From Acidobacteriota bacterium (GTDB lineage Bacteria; Acidobacteriota; Thermoanaerobaculia; Multivoradales; Multivoraceae), in contig JAPOWR010000001.1 of assembly GCA_026707545.1 (NCBI GenBank), positions 620,001-684,000 of the forward strand: 64,000 nt of DNA, read 5' to 3'. Made by a program: the position numbers and the translations under genes. Within the stretch, counting starts at the first letter, position 1, and every line of letters starts with the position of its first letter. Below the pieces are notes generated by a model. That model saw only the letters and a program-made list of their open reading frames with translations, made no database searches and was not told the origin of the DNA. Of the stretch, positions 34,948 to 44,800 are shown one piece after another.

Positions 34948-35805
34948 ATGCGACTGGCCGTTCGCAATCTGCTTGGACTGCTCTTGCTCCCCGTTCTCTG
35001 GCCGGCTCAGGCAACCGCCTTGAGCGACGAGGGAGCCAGGGAGGCTGTCCGCCGCTTCATCGAAGCCTGGAACACCCGCGAGCCGGCCGCCTTCGCCGCG
35101 ACTCTCCGGTACCCGCACGTGCGGCCTACCGCGGACTTCGACGGTCGGGTCTTCGCCGACTCCGCGGCCTACGCGGCGACGATCGACTTCGACGAGGTAC
35201 TGGCCACCGGCTGGCGCCGGAGCCGGCTCGACTCGGCGATCGTCGTTCAGGCCGGAGAAGGTCAGGCCCACGTCGCCGGGCGCTACACGCGGCTCAGGGC
35301 CGACGGCTCCGCCATCTTCAGCAACCAGGTCCTGTACGTGGTGGTGGAGAACGACGGATCGGCCGGCATCCGGGCACGGTTCGCCGCGGGCTTTGACGAT
35401 CTTTCGGAGGCGGAGCACAAGGCGAACGCGGCGGCGGCCGTCGCGGCCGTCGAGCGCTACCTCGAGGCCTTCAACGATCGCGACGAGGCGGCAATGACTG
35501 CGGCTCTTGTCTTTCCTCATGTCCGGGTTGGGCGCGGCGGAGTCAGGGTGTGGAAGACCGCTGCGGAGTACATGGAGGGATTCGACTTCGACGGGTTCGC
35601 CGAGCGGTTGGGCTGGGAGCGCTCCGAGGCCGAATCGATGGAAGCGATTCAGGTCGGCGCTAGAGGCGTGAACGTCGCGGTCAGAATCACGCGCTACGGA
35701 GCCGGCGACGCCAGGATCCACAGCTTCGACACGGTCTATCTGGTCACCGAGAAGGACGGCCACTGGGGCATCAGGGCGGGTGCCAGCATCGCTCCATCAC
35801 CCTGA
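34948..35805 (+). CDS. Secreted protein with tandem NTF2-like domains
   Basis: 285 residues with a signal peptide ending near ATA. Two similar halves are visible: EAVRRFIEAWNTREPAAFAATLRYPHVR and later AVERYLEAFNDRDEAAMTAALVFPHVR each open a SnoaL/NTF2-like fold, followed by an AA-Y/EYM block and a strand pair. The fold binds small hydrophobic molecules or catalyses diverse reactions; no catalytic set is recognisable, so no function is assigned. It ends 12 bases before a small membrane-peptide gene. Confidence 0.7.
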   Translation: MRLAVRNLLGLLLLPVLWPAQATALSDEGAREAVRRFIEAWNTREPAAFAATLRYPHVRPTADFDGRVFADSAAYAATIDFDEVLATGWRRSRLDSAIVVQAGEGQAHVAGRYTRLRADGSAIFSNQVLYVVVENDGSAGIRARFAAGFDDLSEAEHKANAAAAVAAVERYLEAFNDRDEAAMTAALVFPHVRVGRGGVRVWKTAAEYMEGFDFDGFAERLGWERSEAESMEAIQVGARGVNVAVRITRYGAGDARIHSFDTVYLVTEKDGHWGIRAGASIAPSP

Positions 35806-35817
35806 GGCCACTTCGTC

Positions 35818-35955
35818 GTGCTGCTGGTTGCCCTCCTCGTTGCCGTCCTAGTCCTCGGCGTGATCTACGACATCTCCCTGGGGGCCTGCCTGCTGCTCAA
35901 GATGTTCTCGAAGGCACCGGACGGGCCGGAGTCGCCCCGCTACCGCGGGCGCTGA
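35818..35955 (+). CDS. Possible 45-residue single-helix membrane protein
   Basis: GTG at 35818 opens 45 codons encoding a strongly hydrophobic N-terminal helix (MLLVALLVAVLVLGVIYDIS), a short second hydrophobic stretch with LLLKMF, and a charged proline-rich tail. It lies 12 bases after the NTF2-like gene and converges with the VapC gene after two bases. The ribosome site is only TGAGG-like. The composition fits a small membrane protein, but a chance frame is possible. Confidence 0.35.
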   Translation: MLLVALLVAVLVLGVIYDISLGACLLLKMFSKAPDGPESPRYRGR

Positions 35956-35957
35956 GG

Positions 35958-36344
35958 TCAGGGCTCCGTGACTTGGGGCGCCGCTCCGCTGGCACTGCTG
36001 ATGAAGTCACGGTCGAATGTGAGCATGGTCTCGCAATGCGCTGCCGCGCCAAGGTGCAAGGCATCCGCGAAGTCCACGCCCTTCTCTGCTCGGTCGAGCG
36101 CTTCGACGAGCAGGTTCGGACGCTCCACCGTGACCCCCGGTAGTCCCGAGAAGGCACGCAGCGCTGCGGCGGCATCCTTGGCGGCAAGACCGTAGACGCT
36201 ACGCAGGACCCACTCGCACTCGAGGAGGACGGTCGTGCTCACGAAGACGTTCCCCGTCTCGACCACGATTCTCGCCCTGGCGGCCTGTTCCGGATCGTCG
36301 CCGGTCAAGTAGCGAACGACGACGTTGGTGTCAATCGCCCGCAT
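35958..36344 (-). CDS. VapC-type PIN-domain toxin
   Basis: 128 residues. The PIN acidic residues are present: Asp5 in AIDTNVVVRYL, Glu42 in VLLECEWVL, the Asp of VDFADALHLG and that of LTFDRDF. VapC toxins are Mg-dependent ribonucleases that cut tRNA or rRNA. The start at 36344 overlaps the end of the antitoxin gene by 14 bases, the usual antitoxin-first order. The target RNA cannot be predicted. Confidence 0.9.
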   Translation of the reverse strand: MRAIDTNVVVRYLTGDDPEQAARARIVVETGNVFVSTTVLLECEWVLRSVYGLAAKDAAAALRAFSGLPGVTVERPNLLVEALDRAEKGVDFADALHLGAAAHCETMLTFDRDFISSASGAAPQVTEP

Positions 36345-36600
36345 GTCGCCGCCTGGCCTCGGCCAGTACGCCTTCCCGCATCTCCTGAGGCGACTTCGGT
36401 GGGCCGTCGTAGGCCACGCTGCTGAACACGTCCTCGGGCCGGGTCTCGGGAAGCACGGGCTCGGGCTTGAGCAGGACGCCGTCGGGCGTGTTCTCCACGA
36501 CGAGGCGCGTTCCGGCTGCCCAGCGCAGCGCCCGGCGAATCGCCTTGGGCAGGATCACCTGCCCCTTGGTCGATAGTGTCGTCGTCAGTGGTTCGGGCAT
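36331..36600 (-). CDS. AbrB/MazE-type antitoxin of the PIN toxin
   Basis: 89 residues from ATG at 36600, preceded by GGAGGAG; an in-frame ATG at 36621 would put that site inside the gene. The N-terminal swapped-hairpin AbrB-type DNA-binding domain is clear: LTTTLSTKGQVILPKAIRRA, then WAAGTRLVVENTPDGVLLKP. The C-terminal part (VFSSVAYDGPPKSPQEM) is the likely toxin-neutralising tail. It should bind the toxin and repress its own promoter in the gap to the cupin gene (36601-36736). Confidence 0.88.
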   Translation of the reverse strand: MPEPLTTTLSTKGQVILPKAIRRALRWAAGTRLVVENTPDGVLLKPEPVLPETRPEDVFSSVAYDGPPKSPQEMREGVLAEARRRHAGD

Positions 36601-36736
36601 GACATTGGTGGACTCCTCCATGCGGGTAAGTCGAAAGTAAGATACACCGTTCGGGTGCGTAGAGCCAAGTTCGGAAGTCCGTCGCCGGCGCGGTGCGGGC
36701 GCGCGGACGAACGGCTGCGGCGGTAGAGTCAGGTCA

Positions 36737-37123
36737 ATGAGCCCGACGCCTTCTTCGCCCCGGCGTAGTGCTGTTGTCCGGCGCGCCGACGACGCGCCGG
36801 CGAACCGCGTCGAACTCGGCACCGCGACGACGACCCAGGTCCTGCTCGGCGCCGCCGACGACGCTCCGCACTTCGCCATGCGGCGGTTCCGCATGGAGGA
36901 CGGCGGCGGGATGCCGCTGCACACGAACCAGGTGGAGCATGAGCAGTATGTGCTGCGCGGGCGAGCACGGATCGTGCTGGGCGACGAGACGGTCGAGGTG
37001 GGCGCCGACGACGTGCTGCTCATCCCCGCGGGCCTGCCGCACTCCTACGAAGTGATCGAGGCGCCGTTCGAGTTCCTGTGCCTGGTGCCGAACCGACCGG
37101 ACCGGATCGACCTGGTCGGCTGA
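36737..37123 (+). CDS. Single-domain cupin protein
   Basis: 128 residues, one small beta-barrel cupin. The metal-binding first motif is seen as MPLHTNQVEHEQYVLRG (His, His/Glu, Glu) and the second as LLIPAGLPHSYEV with the last His. Such proteins bind a metal and sense or bind a small ligand, or act as simple isomerases or dioxygenases; the role here is unknown. It is followed two bases later by the beta-propeller gene, so the two are probably cotranscribed. Confidence 0.85.
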   Translation: MSPTPSSPRRSAVVRRADDAPANRVELGTATTTQVLLGAADDAPHFAMRRFRMEDGGGMPLHTNQVEHEQYVLRGRARIVLGDETVEVGADDVLLIPAGLPHSYEVIEAPFEFLCLVPNRPDRIDLVG

Positions 37124-37125
37124 GA

Positions 37126-38541
37126 GTGAACCCGCGCCGTCCGCCGGCCGTGCTCCGCGCGGCGGGACTCTTGCTGGCGGTGGCCCTGGCGACGGAGCCC
37201 GCGGACCTGGCGGTGGCGGCCGACGGCGAGACGCTGCCGCCCGATCTCCGCACCCGCACCGACGGCATCGACTGGCCGGCCTTCCTCGGCCCCAACCGGG
37301 ATTCGAAGTCGCCGGAGACAGGCATTCGGACCGACTGGGCCGGTGGTCTGCCTCTCCTGTGGCACCTGGAACTGGGCGAGGGCTACGCGGCGCCGTCGGT
37401 GGCCAGGGGCCGGCTCTTCTACTTCACGCGCTACCGCGACCGGGCGCGCCTGGTCGCGGTTCGCGCCGAGGACGGCAAGGAGCTCTGGCGCTCCGAGTAC
37501 CCCACGGACTACGAGGACTACTACGGCTACGACGGCGGCCCGCGCACGGCGCCCCTGGTCGACGGGCCGCGGGTCTACTCGGTCGGCGCGGACGGCTTCC
37601 TGCGCTGCAACCGCGTCGTCGACGGGGCCGTCCTCTGGGAGCGCGACGTGCACGCGGATTACGGCGTCCAGCAGAACTTCTTCGGCGTCGCGAGTTCACC
37701 CTGGATCGAGGACGACCTGCTGATCGTGGCGGTCGGCGGCAGTCCGTCGGGCGCGCCGAACATCCACAGCGGCCGGGTGAAGCCGAACGGCACGGCCCTC
37801 GTCGCATTCGACAAGCGAACGGGCGAGGAGCGCTACCGCGTTGGCGACGACCTGGCCAGCTACGCGAGTCCGATCGTCCTCGACTTCGGCGGCAGGCGCC
37901 TCGGCTTCCACTTTGCCCGATCCGGCCTGATCGTCTTCGACCCGAAGGCGGGCCGGGAGCTGGACCGCTTCGACTGGCGGGCCCGCCGCTTGACCAGCGT
38001 GAACGCGGCGAACCCGGTGATCGTCGACAGCCAGATACTGCTCACGGAGTCCTACGAGAAGGGCGCGGTCCTGCTTGAGTACAACGCCGCCTCCAAGGGC
38101 GACTTGAGTGCCTTCCGATCGATCTGGCAGGACGGTCCGCGCAACCAGTCGATCGCGGCGCATTGGAACACGCCCGTCTACCACGAGGGGGTCGTCTACG
38201 TCTCGAGCGGCGAGAAGTCGCCGAACGCAGAGCTGCGGGCGGTCGACTGGGCGACCGGCGAGATCCACTGGAGCCAGCCCCGTCTCGCGCGCACCCAGTT
38301 GCTCTACGTCGATGGCCACTTCGTCGTGCACAGCGAAGTCGGCGATCTGCTCCTCATCCGGGCGACCCCCGAGAGCTACCAGCAGGTGGGCCACATCCGG
38401 CTGCGGGCCGAAGTCGACGGCCGGGCGGTCGACCTGCTGCGTTACCCGGCCTGGGCGGCGCCCGTGCTCTCCCACGGCGTGCTCTACGTGCGTGGTCGAA
38501 GCCGGCTGGCCGCTCTGGAACTCATCCCGCCGCCGGAGTAA
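37126..38541 (+). CDS. Exported PQQ-type beta-propeller protein
   Basis: 471 residues from GTG at 37126 (two bases after the cupin stop), giving a signal peptide ending near AVAA. Repeats such as GKELWRSEYP, DGAVLWERDVHAD, TGEERYRVGDD and TGEIHWSQPRL are the strand patterns of PQQ-like/BamB-type beta-propellers. The N-terminal IDWPAFLGPNRD block is typical of a family of secreted PQQ-repeat proteins common in Acidobacteriota and Planctomycetota. Whether it binds PQQ as an enzyme or is a scaffold is unclear. Five bases separate it from the AddB-like gene. Confidence 0.82.
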   Translation: MNPRRPPAVLRAAGLLLAVALATEPADLAVAADGETLPPDLRTRTDGIDWPAFLGPNRDSKSPETGIRTDWAGGLPLLWHLELGEGYAAPSVARGRLFYFTRYRDRARLVAVRAEDGKELWRSEYPTDYEDYYGYDGGPRTAPLVDGPRVYSVGADGFLRCNRVVDGAVLWERDVHADYGVQQNFFGVASSPWIEDDLLIVAVGGSPSGAPNIHSGRVKPNGTALVAFDKRTGEERYRVGDDLASYASPIVLDFGGRRLGFHFARSGLIVFDPKAGRELDRFDWRARRLTSVNAANPVIVDSQILLTESYEKGAVLLEYNAASKGDLSAFRSIWQDGPRNQSIAAHWNTPVYHEGVVYVSSGEKSPNAELRAVDWATGEIHWSQPRLARTQLLYVDGHFVVHSEVGDLLLIRATPESYQQVGHIRLRAEVDGRAVDLLRYPAWAAPVLSHGVLYVRGRSRLAALELIPPPE

Positions 38542-38546
38542 CGCCG

Positions 38547-41500
38547 GTGGCTCGCGCTTCGATCGTCGTTTCGTGCTCGGCATTCCGCCGGCTTGCGGCC
38601 GCCGGCGACTGGCTGCGAGACCGTGGCCGTGGTGACGAGGAGACGCTGCTGCTGGCGGCGTCCCGGGGTGCCGCCGACGATCTGGTTCGCGGCCTGTCTG
38701 TGAAAGGCCACGGGATCCTCGGGGTCCACCGCGCCTCGCTCGACCAGTGGGCGCTCCAGACCGCGGCGCTCGAACTGGCTGCCCGTGACCTCAATCCGGT
38801 CACAACGCTCGGAACCGAGGCAATGGCCGCCCGTGTCGCCCGCATGGCCCGGACGGCAGGAGAGCTGGAGCGACTTTCGCCGGTGGCTGGGATGCCCGGC
38901 TTTGCGCGTTCCCTCGCCGCGACGATCGGCGAGCTGCGAGCGGCCGGCGTTCCGCCCGCCGAACTGCGGCTCGACGACCGAACGCGCGACCTCGATCGAC
39001 TGCTTCGTCGCTTCGAGGAGGAGATGGACCGCTTCGGCCTCGCGGATATGACAGCCGTGCTGCGGCTCGCCGGCATGGCGATCGCGAAGGCGGACATCGG
39101 GGTTCCGCCGGCATCGCTGTGGCTCGACCTGCCGCTCCGAAGCGCCAGCGAGGCCGAAGTGCTGCGGACGCTGGCGGGGCGAAGCAGGGAAGTGCTCGCG
39201 ACCGTGGCCGCGGGAGACGACGAGGCCTTCGCGTGGCTCGACTCGGTGCTCGAGGAGCGGACGGTGATCGACCTCGACCGGGAAGAACTGGCCGGCGGCG
39301 GGGCTTCAGCCGGGCGGCGGCTGGATCGAGTGCAGCGTCGTGTCTTCGAGACGGCCGCCGACACGGCTCCGGCAACTGACGCGGACGTGCCGGCCAACGA
39401 GTCCGTCGAACTGTTTTCGGCCGCCGGCGAGGGGCAGGAATGCGTCGAGATTGCCCGGCGCATCCACCGTGCGGCCGCCGCGGGTCTCGCGTTCGACCGG
39501 ATGGCGATTCTGGTGCGTCAGCCGGCCGGGTACCTCCCTCTGGTTGAGGATGCGCTCGGCCGCGCCGGCATTCCGGCCTACATCACCCGGGGAACGCTGC
39601 GTCCGAATCCCGCCGGGCGAGCGTTTCTTGCGCTCCTTGCGTGTGCGGGTGAGAGATTGTCCGCGACTCGCTTCGCCGAGTATCTCTCCCTGGGTCAGAC
39701 TCCCGAGCCGGCTGCCGGCGGCGCGCCGCCGCGGCGCGAGGTGCCGTGGGTGGAGCCGGCCGGCGAGCAACTCGTGCTCAAGTCTCCCGGTGAGGATTCC
39801 GGCTCGGAAGATGGCGCGGACTCCGGCGATGGCGATGCACCGCTTGCAGAGGACGGCGTCGGTGCTGGGGAAGACGCCGCTCCGGCCGGTGCGCTCCGTG
39901 TTCCGGCCCAGTGGGAGCGTCTCCTGGTTGATGCGGCCGTGGTCGGCGGGGCCGAGCGCTGGCGAGAGCGCCTCGCGGGTCGGCGTGCGGAGTTCCGGTT
40001 GCAGTTGCGCGACGTGGGGGACGAGGACGACGGACGCCGGTCCTACCTGGAGCGCCAAATCGACCGCCTGGAGACGCTGCAGGCCTTCGCGCTGCCCCTG
40101 ATCCAGTTCCTGGACGATCTGCCGGCGCGGGCCGACTGGGCTCTGTGGCTCGAACGTCTGGGCGAACTCGCCACGATGGCGCTACGGCGCCCGGAGAGCG
40201 TGCTCGAGGTGCTCGCCGAGCTGAGGCCCTTGGCGCAGGTCGACGAGGTGGGGCTGGCCGAAGTGGAGCGGATCCTCGGCGAGCGGCTGCGCTTCCGCCG
40301 CAGCCGACCGCCGAAGCGGCGATTCGGCCGCGTGTTCGTGGGCGGCGTTGAGGAAACGGCGGGGCGGAGCTTCGATCTCGTGTTCGTTCCGGGTCTGGCC
40401 GAAGGCGTGTTCCCGCGGCGGACCGGCGAGGACCCGCTGTTACTCGACGAGCGCCGCGAGGCGCTGCGGCAGGCCGGCTATCGCCTGGCCGGAAACGAGC
40501 GCCGCACGTGGAGGGAGCAACTGCTGCTCCGTCTCGCCATCGGGGCGGCGAATCGCCGGTTGGTGGTGTCCTACCCCCGGGTCGACCTGGTGCAGGGACG
40601 CGCCCGGGTGCCGTCGCTGTACGCCCTCGACGTGCTCCGCGGCGCCGAGGGAAGGCTGCCGGACCTGGAAGAGCTCGGCCGCCGGGCAGAGGCGGGCGGT
40701 GCGGCGGTCGTTGGTTGGCCAGCCCCCAAGAAGCCGGAGGACGCGGTCGACGAGTCCGAGTTCGACCTGGCCCTGTTGCGGCCGTACCTCGGCGCCGGAG
40801 CCCCGGTCGCCCAGCGTCGCGGCAGGGCACGCTTTCTCCTCGAGTCGAATGAGCACCTCAAGCGGGCGCTCGAGGCGCGCGGCCGTCGTTGGCGGCGCCC
40901 CTGGTTCCCGGTCGACGGTCTCGTGAACGCGAGTCCCGAGGCTCTCGAGGCGCTGGTCGCCCAGCGCACGGGCGCGCGGTCCTACTCGCCGACGGCGCTG
41001 CAGCACTATGCCGCCTGTCCCTACCGGTTCTTCCTGCAGGCGGTGCTGCGTCTGTACCCGCGAGACGAGTTCGTTCAACTCGAACGGTTGGACCCGATGA
41101 CGCGCGGCAGCATCTTCCATGAGATCCAGTTCCGTCTGTTCGGCGTTCTGAAGGAGGCGGACCTCCTGCCGGTGACGGCGGACAACCTGGGGGCGGTCTT
41201 CGCGCGGCTCGACGACGTGCTCTACCGGAGCGAGCGCGACTTCCACGACGAACTCGCGCCGCCGATCGAACGGGTGTGGAAAGCGGAGTTCGACAGTTTG
41301 CGGGCCGACCTTCGCGGCTGGTTGCGACAGGTGGCGGACGAAGGCGGCCGATGGAAGGCGATCCATGCCGAGCTCTCCTTCGGCCTGAGGCGGTCGGGGG
41401 ACCGGGATCCCCACAGCAGCCCGGAGCCGGCGGAGGTACTCGACATCGCGCGATTGCGCGGGTCGATCGACCTCGTCGAGGAGGACGCGGCCGGCCGGCT

Positions 41501-41897
41501 GCGGGTGACGGACCACAAGACGGGTCGCCCGGTCCACGCGCGCGAGGACCTCGTGATCGGCGGCGGCAAGGTTCTCCAGCCCGTTCTCTACAGCCTGGCC
41601 GCGGAGCGGGTTCTCGAGCGGGAAGTGGTTTCGGGCCGGCTCTCTTACTGCACTCAGCGCGGCGACTACAGCAACGTGTCCGTGCCGCTCGACGAACGGA
41701 GCCGCGGTGCCGCACGCCGGCTGCTGAAAAGGGTGGACGAAGCGCTGGAAACCGGCTTTCTGCCCGCGGCTCCGGGGAAGGACGAGTGTCGCTACTGCGA
41801 CTACCGGCGCGTGTGCGGCCCATACGAGGAGCTGCGGGTGAAGCGCAAGGACCAGACCCGGCTCGAAGAGCTGAACGCGCTGCGGAGCGAACGATGA
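38547..41897 (+). CDS. addB: AddB-like nuclease/helicase-related subunit
   Basis: 1116 residues from GTG at 38547. The C-terminal RecB-family nuclease domain shows the PD-(D/E)XK set in LRGSIDLVEED and LRVTDHKTGR. It is framed by the four cysteines of an AddB-type iron-sulfur cluster: one in LQHYAACPYRFFLQ and three in CRYCDYRRVC near the end. The N-terminal half is a UvrD-like fold without a Walker A motif, so this subunit is probably not an active ATPase. An acidic Gly/Asp/Glu-rich linker lies near residues 410-450. With AddA it resects DNA double-strand breaks for RecA loading. Its stop overlaps the addA start as ATGA. Confidence 0.85.
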   Translation: MARASIVVSCSAFRRLAAAGDWLRDRGRGDEETLLLAASRGAADDLVRGLSVKGHGILGVHRASLDQWALQTAALELAARDLNPVTTLGTEAMAARVARMARTAGELERLSPVAGMPGFARSLAATIGELRAAGVPPAELRLDDRTRDLDRLLRRFEEEMDRFGLADMTAVLRLAGMAIAKADIGVPPASLWLDLPLRSASEAEVLRTLAGRSREVLATVAAGDDEAFAWLDSVLEERTVIDLDREELAGGGASAGRRLDRVQRRVFETAADTAPATDADVPANESVELFSAAGEGQECVEIARRIHRAAAAGLAFDRMAILVRQPAGYLPLVEDALGRAGIPAYITRGTLRPNPAGRAFLALLACAGERLSATRFAEYLSLGQTPEPAAGGAPPRREVPWVEPAGEQLVLKSPGEDSGSEDGADSGDGDAPLAEDGVGAGEDAAPAGALRVPAQWERLLVDAAVVGGAERWRERLAGRRAEFRLQLRDVGDEDDGRRSYLERQIDRLETLQAFALPLIQFLDDLPARADWALWLERLGELATMALRRPESVLEVLAELRPLAQVDEVGLAEVERILGERLRFRRSRPPKRRFGRVFVGGVEETAGRSFDLVFVPGLAEGVFPRRTGEDPLLLDERREALRQAGYRLAGNERRTWREQLLLRLAIGAANRRLVVSYPRVDLVQGRARVPSLYALDVLRGAEGRLPDLEELGRRAEAGGAAVVGWPAPKKPEDAVDESEFDLALLRPYLGAGAPVAQRRGRARFLLESNEHLKRALEARGRRWRRPWFPVDGLVNASPEALEALVAQRTGARSYSPTALQHYAACPYRFFLQAVLRLYPRDEFVQLERLDPMTRGSIFHEIQFRLFGVLKEADLLPVTADNLGAVFARLDDVLYRSERDFHDELAPPIERVWKAEFDSLRADLRGWLRQVADEGGRWKAIHAELSFGLRRSGDRDPHSSPEPAEVLDIARLRGSIDLVEEDAAGRLRVTDHKTGRPVHAREDLVIGGGKVLQPVLYSLAAERVLEREVVSGRLSYCTQRGDYSNVSVPLDERSRGAARRLLKRVDEALETGFLPAAPGKDECRYCDYRRVCGPYEELRVKRKDQTRLEELNALRSER

Positions 41898-44800
41898 GTG
41901 CCGTGGAACTGGCGCGGACATCGCCGCCGCCCGACGAAGCCTCCCGCCGGCGGATCCGCGAAGCGCTCGACGAGAGCCAGTTGGTCGAGGCGGCTGCCGG
42001 TACGGGCAAGACGACCGTGCTGGTCGAGCGCCTGGTGGCGATCCTGGAGGAAGGCCGTGGCACGGTCGAGGGGCTGGCTGCGGTGACGTTTACCCGCAAG
42101 GCGGCGGGCGAACTCAAGCTGCGGCTGCGGCAGGCACTCGATGCGCGTTTGCTCCAGTTGCGAGGCATCGGCGCGGAGAGTGAGCGGCAGGAGAGGTTGG
42201 AGAAGGCGATCTCGCGGCTGGAACAGGCGGCGATCGGCACGATCCACTCCCTGTGCGCCGACATGCTGCGTGAGCGACCGGTGGAAGCGGGGGTCGATCC
42301 AGGGTTCGGCGAACTGGCGGAAGACGAAGCGCCTCGCCTCTTTGCCCGCAGCTTCGGGCGCTGGATCGAGGAGGAGCTGGAGGCGATGCGGCCGGGGCTG
42401 CGGCGGGAACTGGCGCGCTTGATGGTCGGACGCTGGTCGCCCAATCAGTCGGCCCTCGAGCGGCTGCGCGATGCCGCCTGGCGCCTCGTCGACTGGCGTG
42501 ACTTCGGAGCCGGCTGGCAGCGCCCCGAGTTCGATCGGGAAGCCACGCTTCGGGAGCTTTCCGATCGGGTCGAGCGGCTGGCCGCGCTGGTTCTGCACGG
42601 CCGGAAGAGTGACCCGCTGCGAAGAGGCCTTTTGCCCGTCGTCGAGTTGTCCAACTGGATCGTCCGCACCGGGCAACTCGGCGCGGCGTCGCCGGGCCTG
42701 AATGGCGCGGGGCCGGCCGCTGGCCGCGAGGCGTTCCTGGACCAGTTGGAGGCGCGGCTCGTCGAGTTGCTGCGCGACCTGAGCGGTTTCCGAAGTCCGC
42801 GCAAGGGACGAGGCGGCTTCGCGGAGGGCGTGGGCCGCGACCAGGTCTTCGGACTCTGGCGCCGGCTGGCGGAGCGCCTGCGCGAGTTCGAGCGCCACGC
42901 GAACGCCGACCTGGCGGCGCTCCTGAAGGACGAACTGTCGGGTGCCGTCGAGCGCTACGAAGAGGCGAAGACACTGCTCGGCAAGCTCGACTTCCACGAC
43001 CTGCTGATCAAGGCTCGCGACCTTCTGCGGCACGACCGGGGCGTGCGGCGTCACCTGCAGGCGCGCTACACCCACCTCTTCATCGACGAGTTTCAGGATA
43101 CGGACCCGCTGCAGGCCGAGATACTGCTCCTGCTGGCGGCCGACGACCCTGATCAGGACGATTGGCGGCGGGTGACGCCGGCCCCTGGAAAGCTGTTCCT
43201 GGTCGGCGATCCGAAGCAGTCGATCTACCGTTTCCGCCGGGCGGATGTGGTGCTCTACCAGGAGGTCAAGGAGAGGCTCGCGGCGCGTGGCGTCCAAGTC
43301 CTCCATTTGACTACCAGCTTCCGTTCGGTGGCGCCCATCCAGCGGCTGGTCAACGCGGCTTTCGCACCGCTGATGACCGGCGACAAGACGGCCGGAAGCG
43401 CCGACTACATTCCCCTTGGAGAGCACCGCGAGGCCATCCCGGGCCAACCCCAGGTCGTCGTGCTGCCGCCCCCCAAGCCCTACGGTTACCGCAACGTCAC
43501 CCAGAAGAACATCGAGGCATGCCAGCCATACGCGACGGTCGAGTTCGTGCGCTGGCTGATCGAGGAGAGCGGCTGGAAGGTGGAGGTCCCCGATCCGGCG
43601 AATCCGGGGCGGCTGCGGCGGATACCGGTCGAGGCCCGGCACGTATGCCTCCTGTTCCGGCGCTTCCTGAGTTGGAATCGGGACACGGCCCGCGACTATG
43701 TCCGCGGCCTGGAGGCCTTCGGCATTCCGCACCTCCTGATCGGCGCCCGGTCCTTCCACGAACGGGAGGAAGTGGAGGCGCTTCGATCGGCGCTGACGGC
43801 CGTCGAGTGGCCGGACGACCGGCTGTCCGTGTACGCGACGCTTCGCGGATCGCTGTTCGCCTTCGACGACGATCTGCTGCTGCGGTTCAAGACGCGCTAC
43901 GGGAACTGGCATCCCCTCTACTCGCCGCGCAAGGTCCGGGAGGACGGGGAGCCACCACCGGAATTCGCTTCCCTGGTCGATGTGCTCGACTTTCTCGGAA
44001 CGCTTCACCGCCGGCGGAACTACCGGCCGATCGTGAACACGGTGCAGGAGATTCTCGCCAAACCGCGCGCGCAGGCGGCCATGGCGCTCCGGCCCGCCGG
44101 CAACCAGGTGTTGGGCAACGCGCAGCGCGTCTGCGATCTGGCGCGCCGCTACGAGGTGGCGGGAGGCCGCTCGTTCCGCGGCTTCGTGGAGCAACTGGAC
44201 GACGAGGCCGAACGGATCGGCAGCACGCAGGCGCCAGTGGTCGAGGAGGACGCGGACGGCGTCCGCGTGATGACGGTCCACACGGCGAAGGGCCTTGAGT
44301 TCCCGGTTGTCATCCTGGCGGACATGACCGCCAAGCTGTCGCGCGGGGCGGAGCGGACCATGCGGGCCGACGACGGCCTGTGCGCAACGAAGCTCCTTGG
44401 ATTGGCTCCTCAGGAGCTGCTCGACGCGGCCGACGTCGAGGACAGGCGGGAGGAGGCCGAGGGTGTCCGTGTCGCGTACGTGGCGGCGACCCGGGCCCGC
44501 GATCTGCTCGTCGTGCCGGCGGTGGGCGACGAGAAGCGCCCGGGCTGGATCGAGTGCCTGAACGATGCGGTCTATCCGGGGTCGGAGAACTGGCGGCGTT
44601 CGAAACCGGCCGAAGGGTGTCCCGAGTTCGGCGAGCGGTCCGTGTCGGTGCGGCCTTCAGACTACGACCGCATGCCGGAGCAGTCGGTAAGGCCGGGTCG
44701 TTACCGCTTCCCGGCAGCGGCCGGACCGGCCGGGACCGCGGACGATGCATCGGGCTACGATGTCGTCTGGTGGGACGCGACCCGCGTGGACCAGCCGCCT

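Noticed and set aside
38163..38546. N-terminal extension of the AddB frame into the beta-propeller gene.
   Set aside because: The extension is Arg/Pro-rich with no similarity and lies wholly inside another gene; the GTG at 38547 gives a normal start.
41276..41893. N-terminal extension of the AddA frame into addB.
   Set aside because: Same reasoning: the ATG overlapping the addB stop leads directly into the Walker A region at the usual distance.
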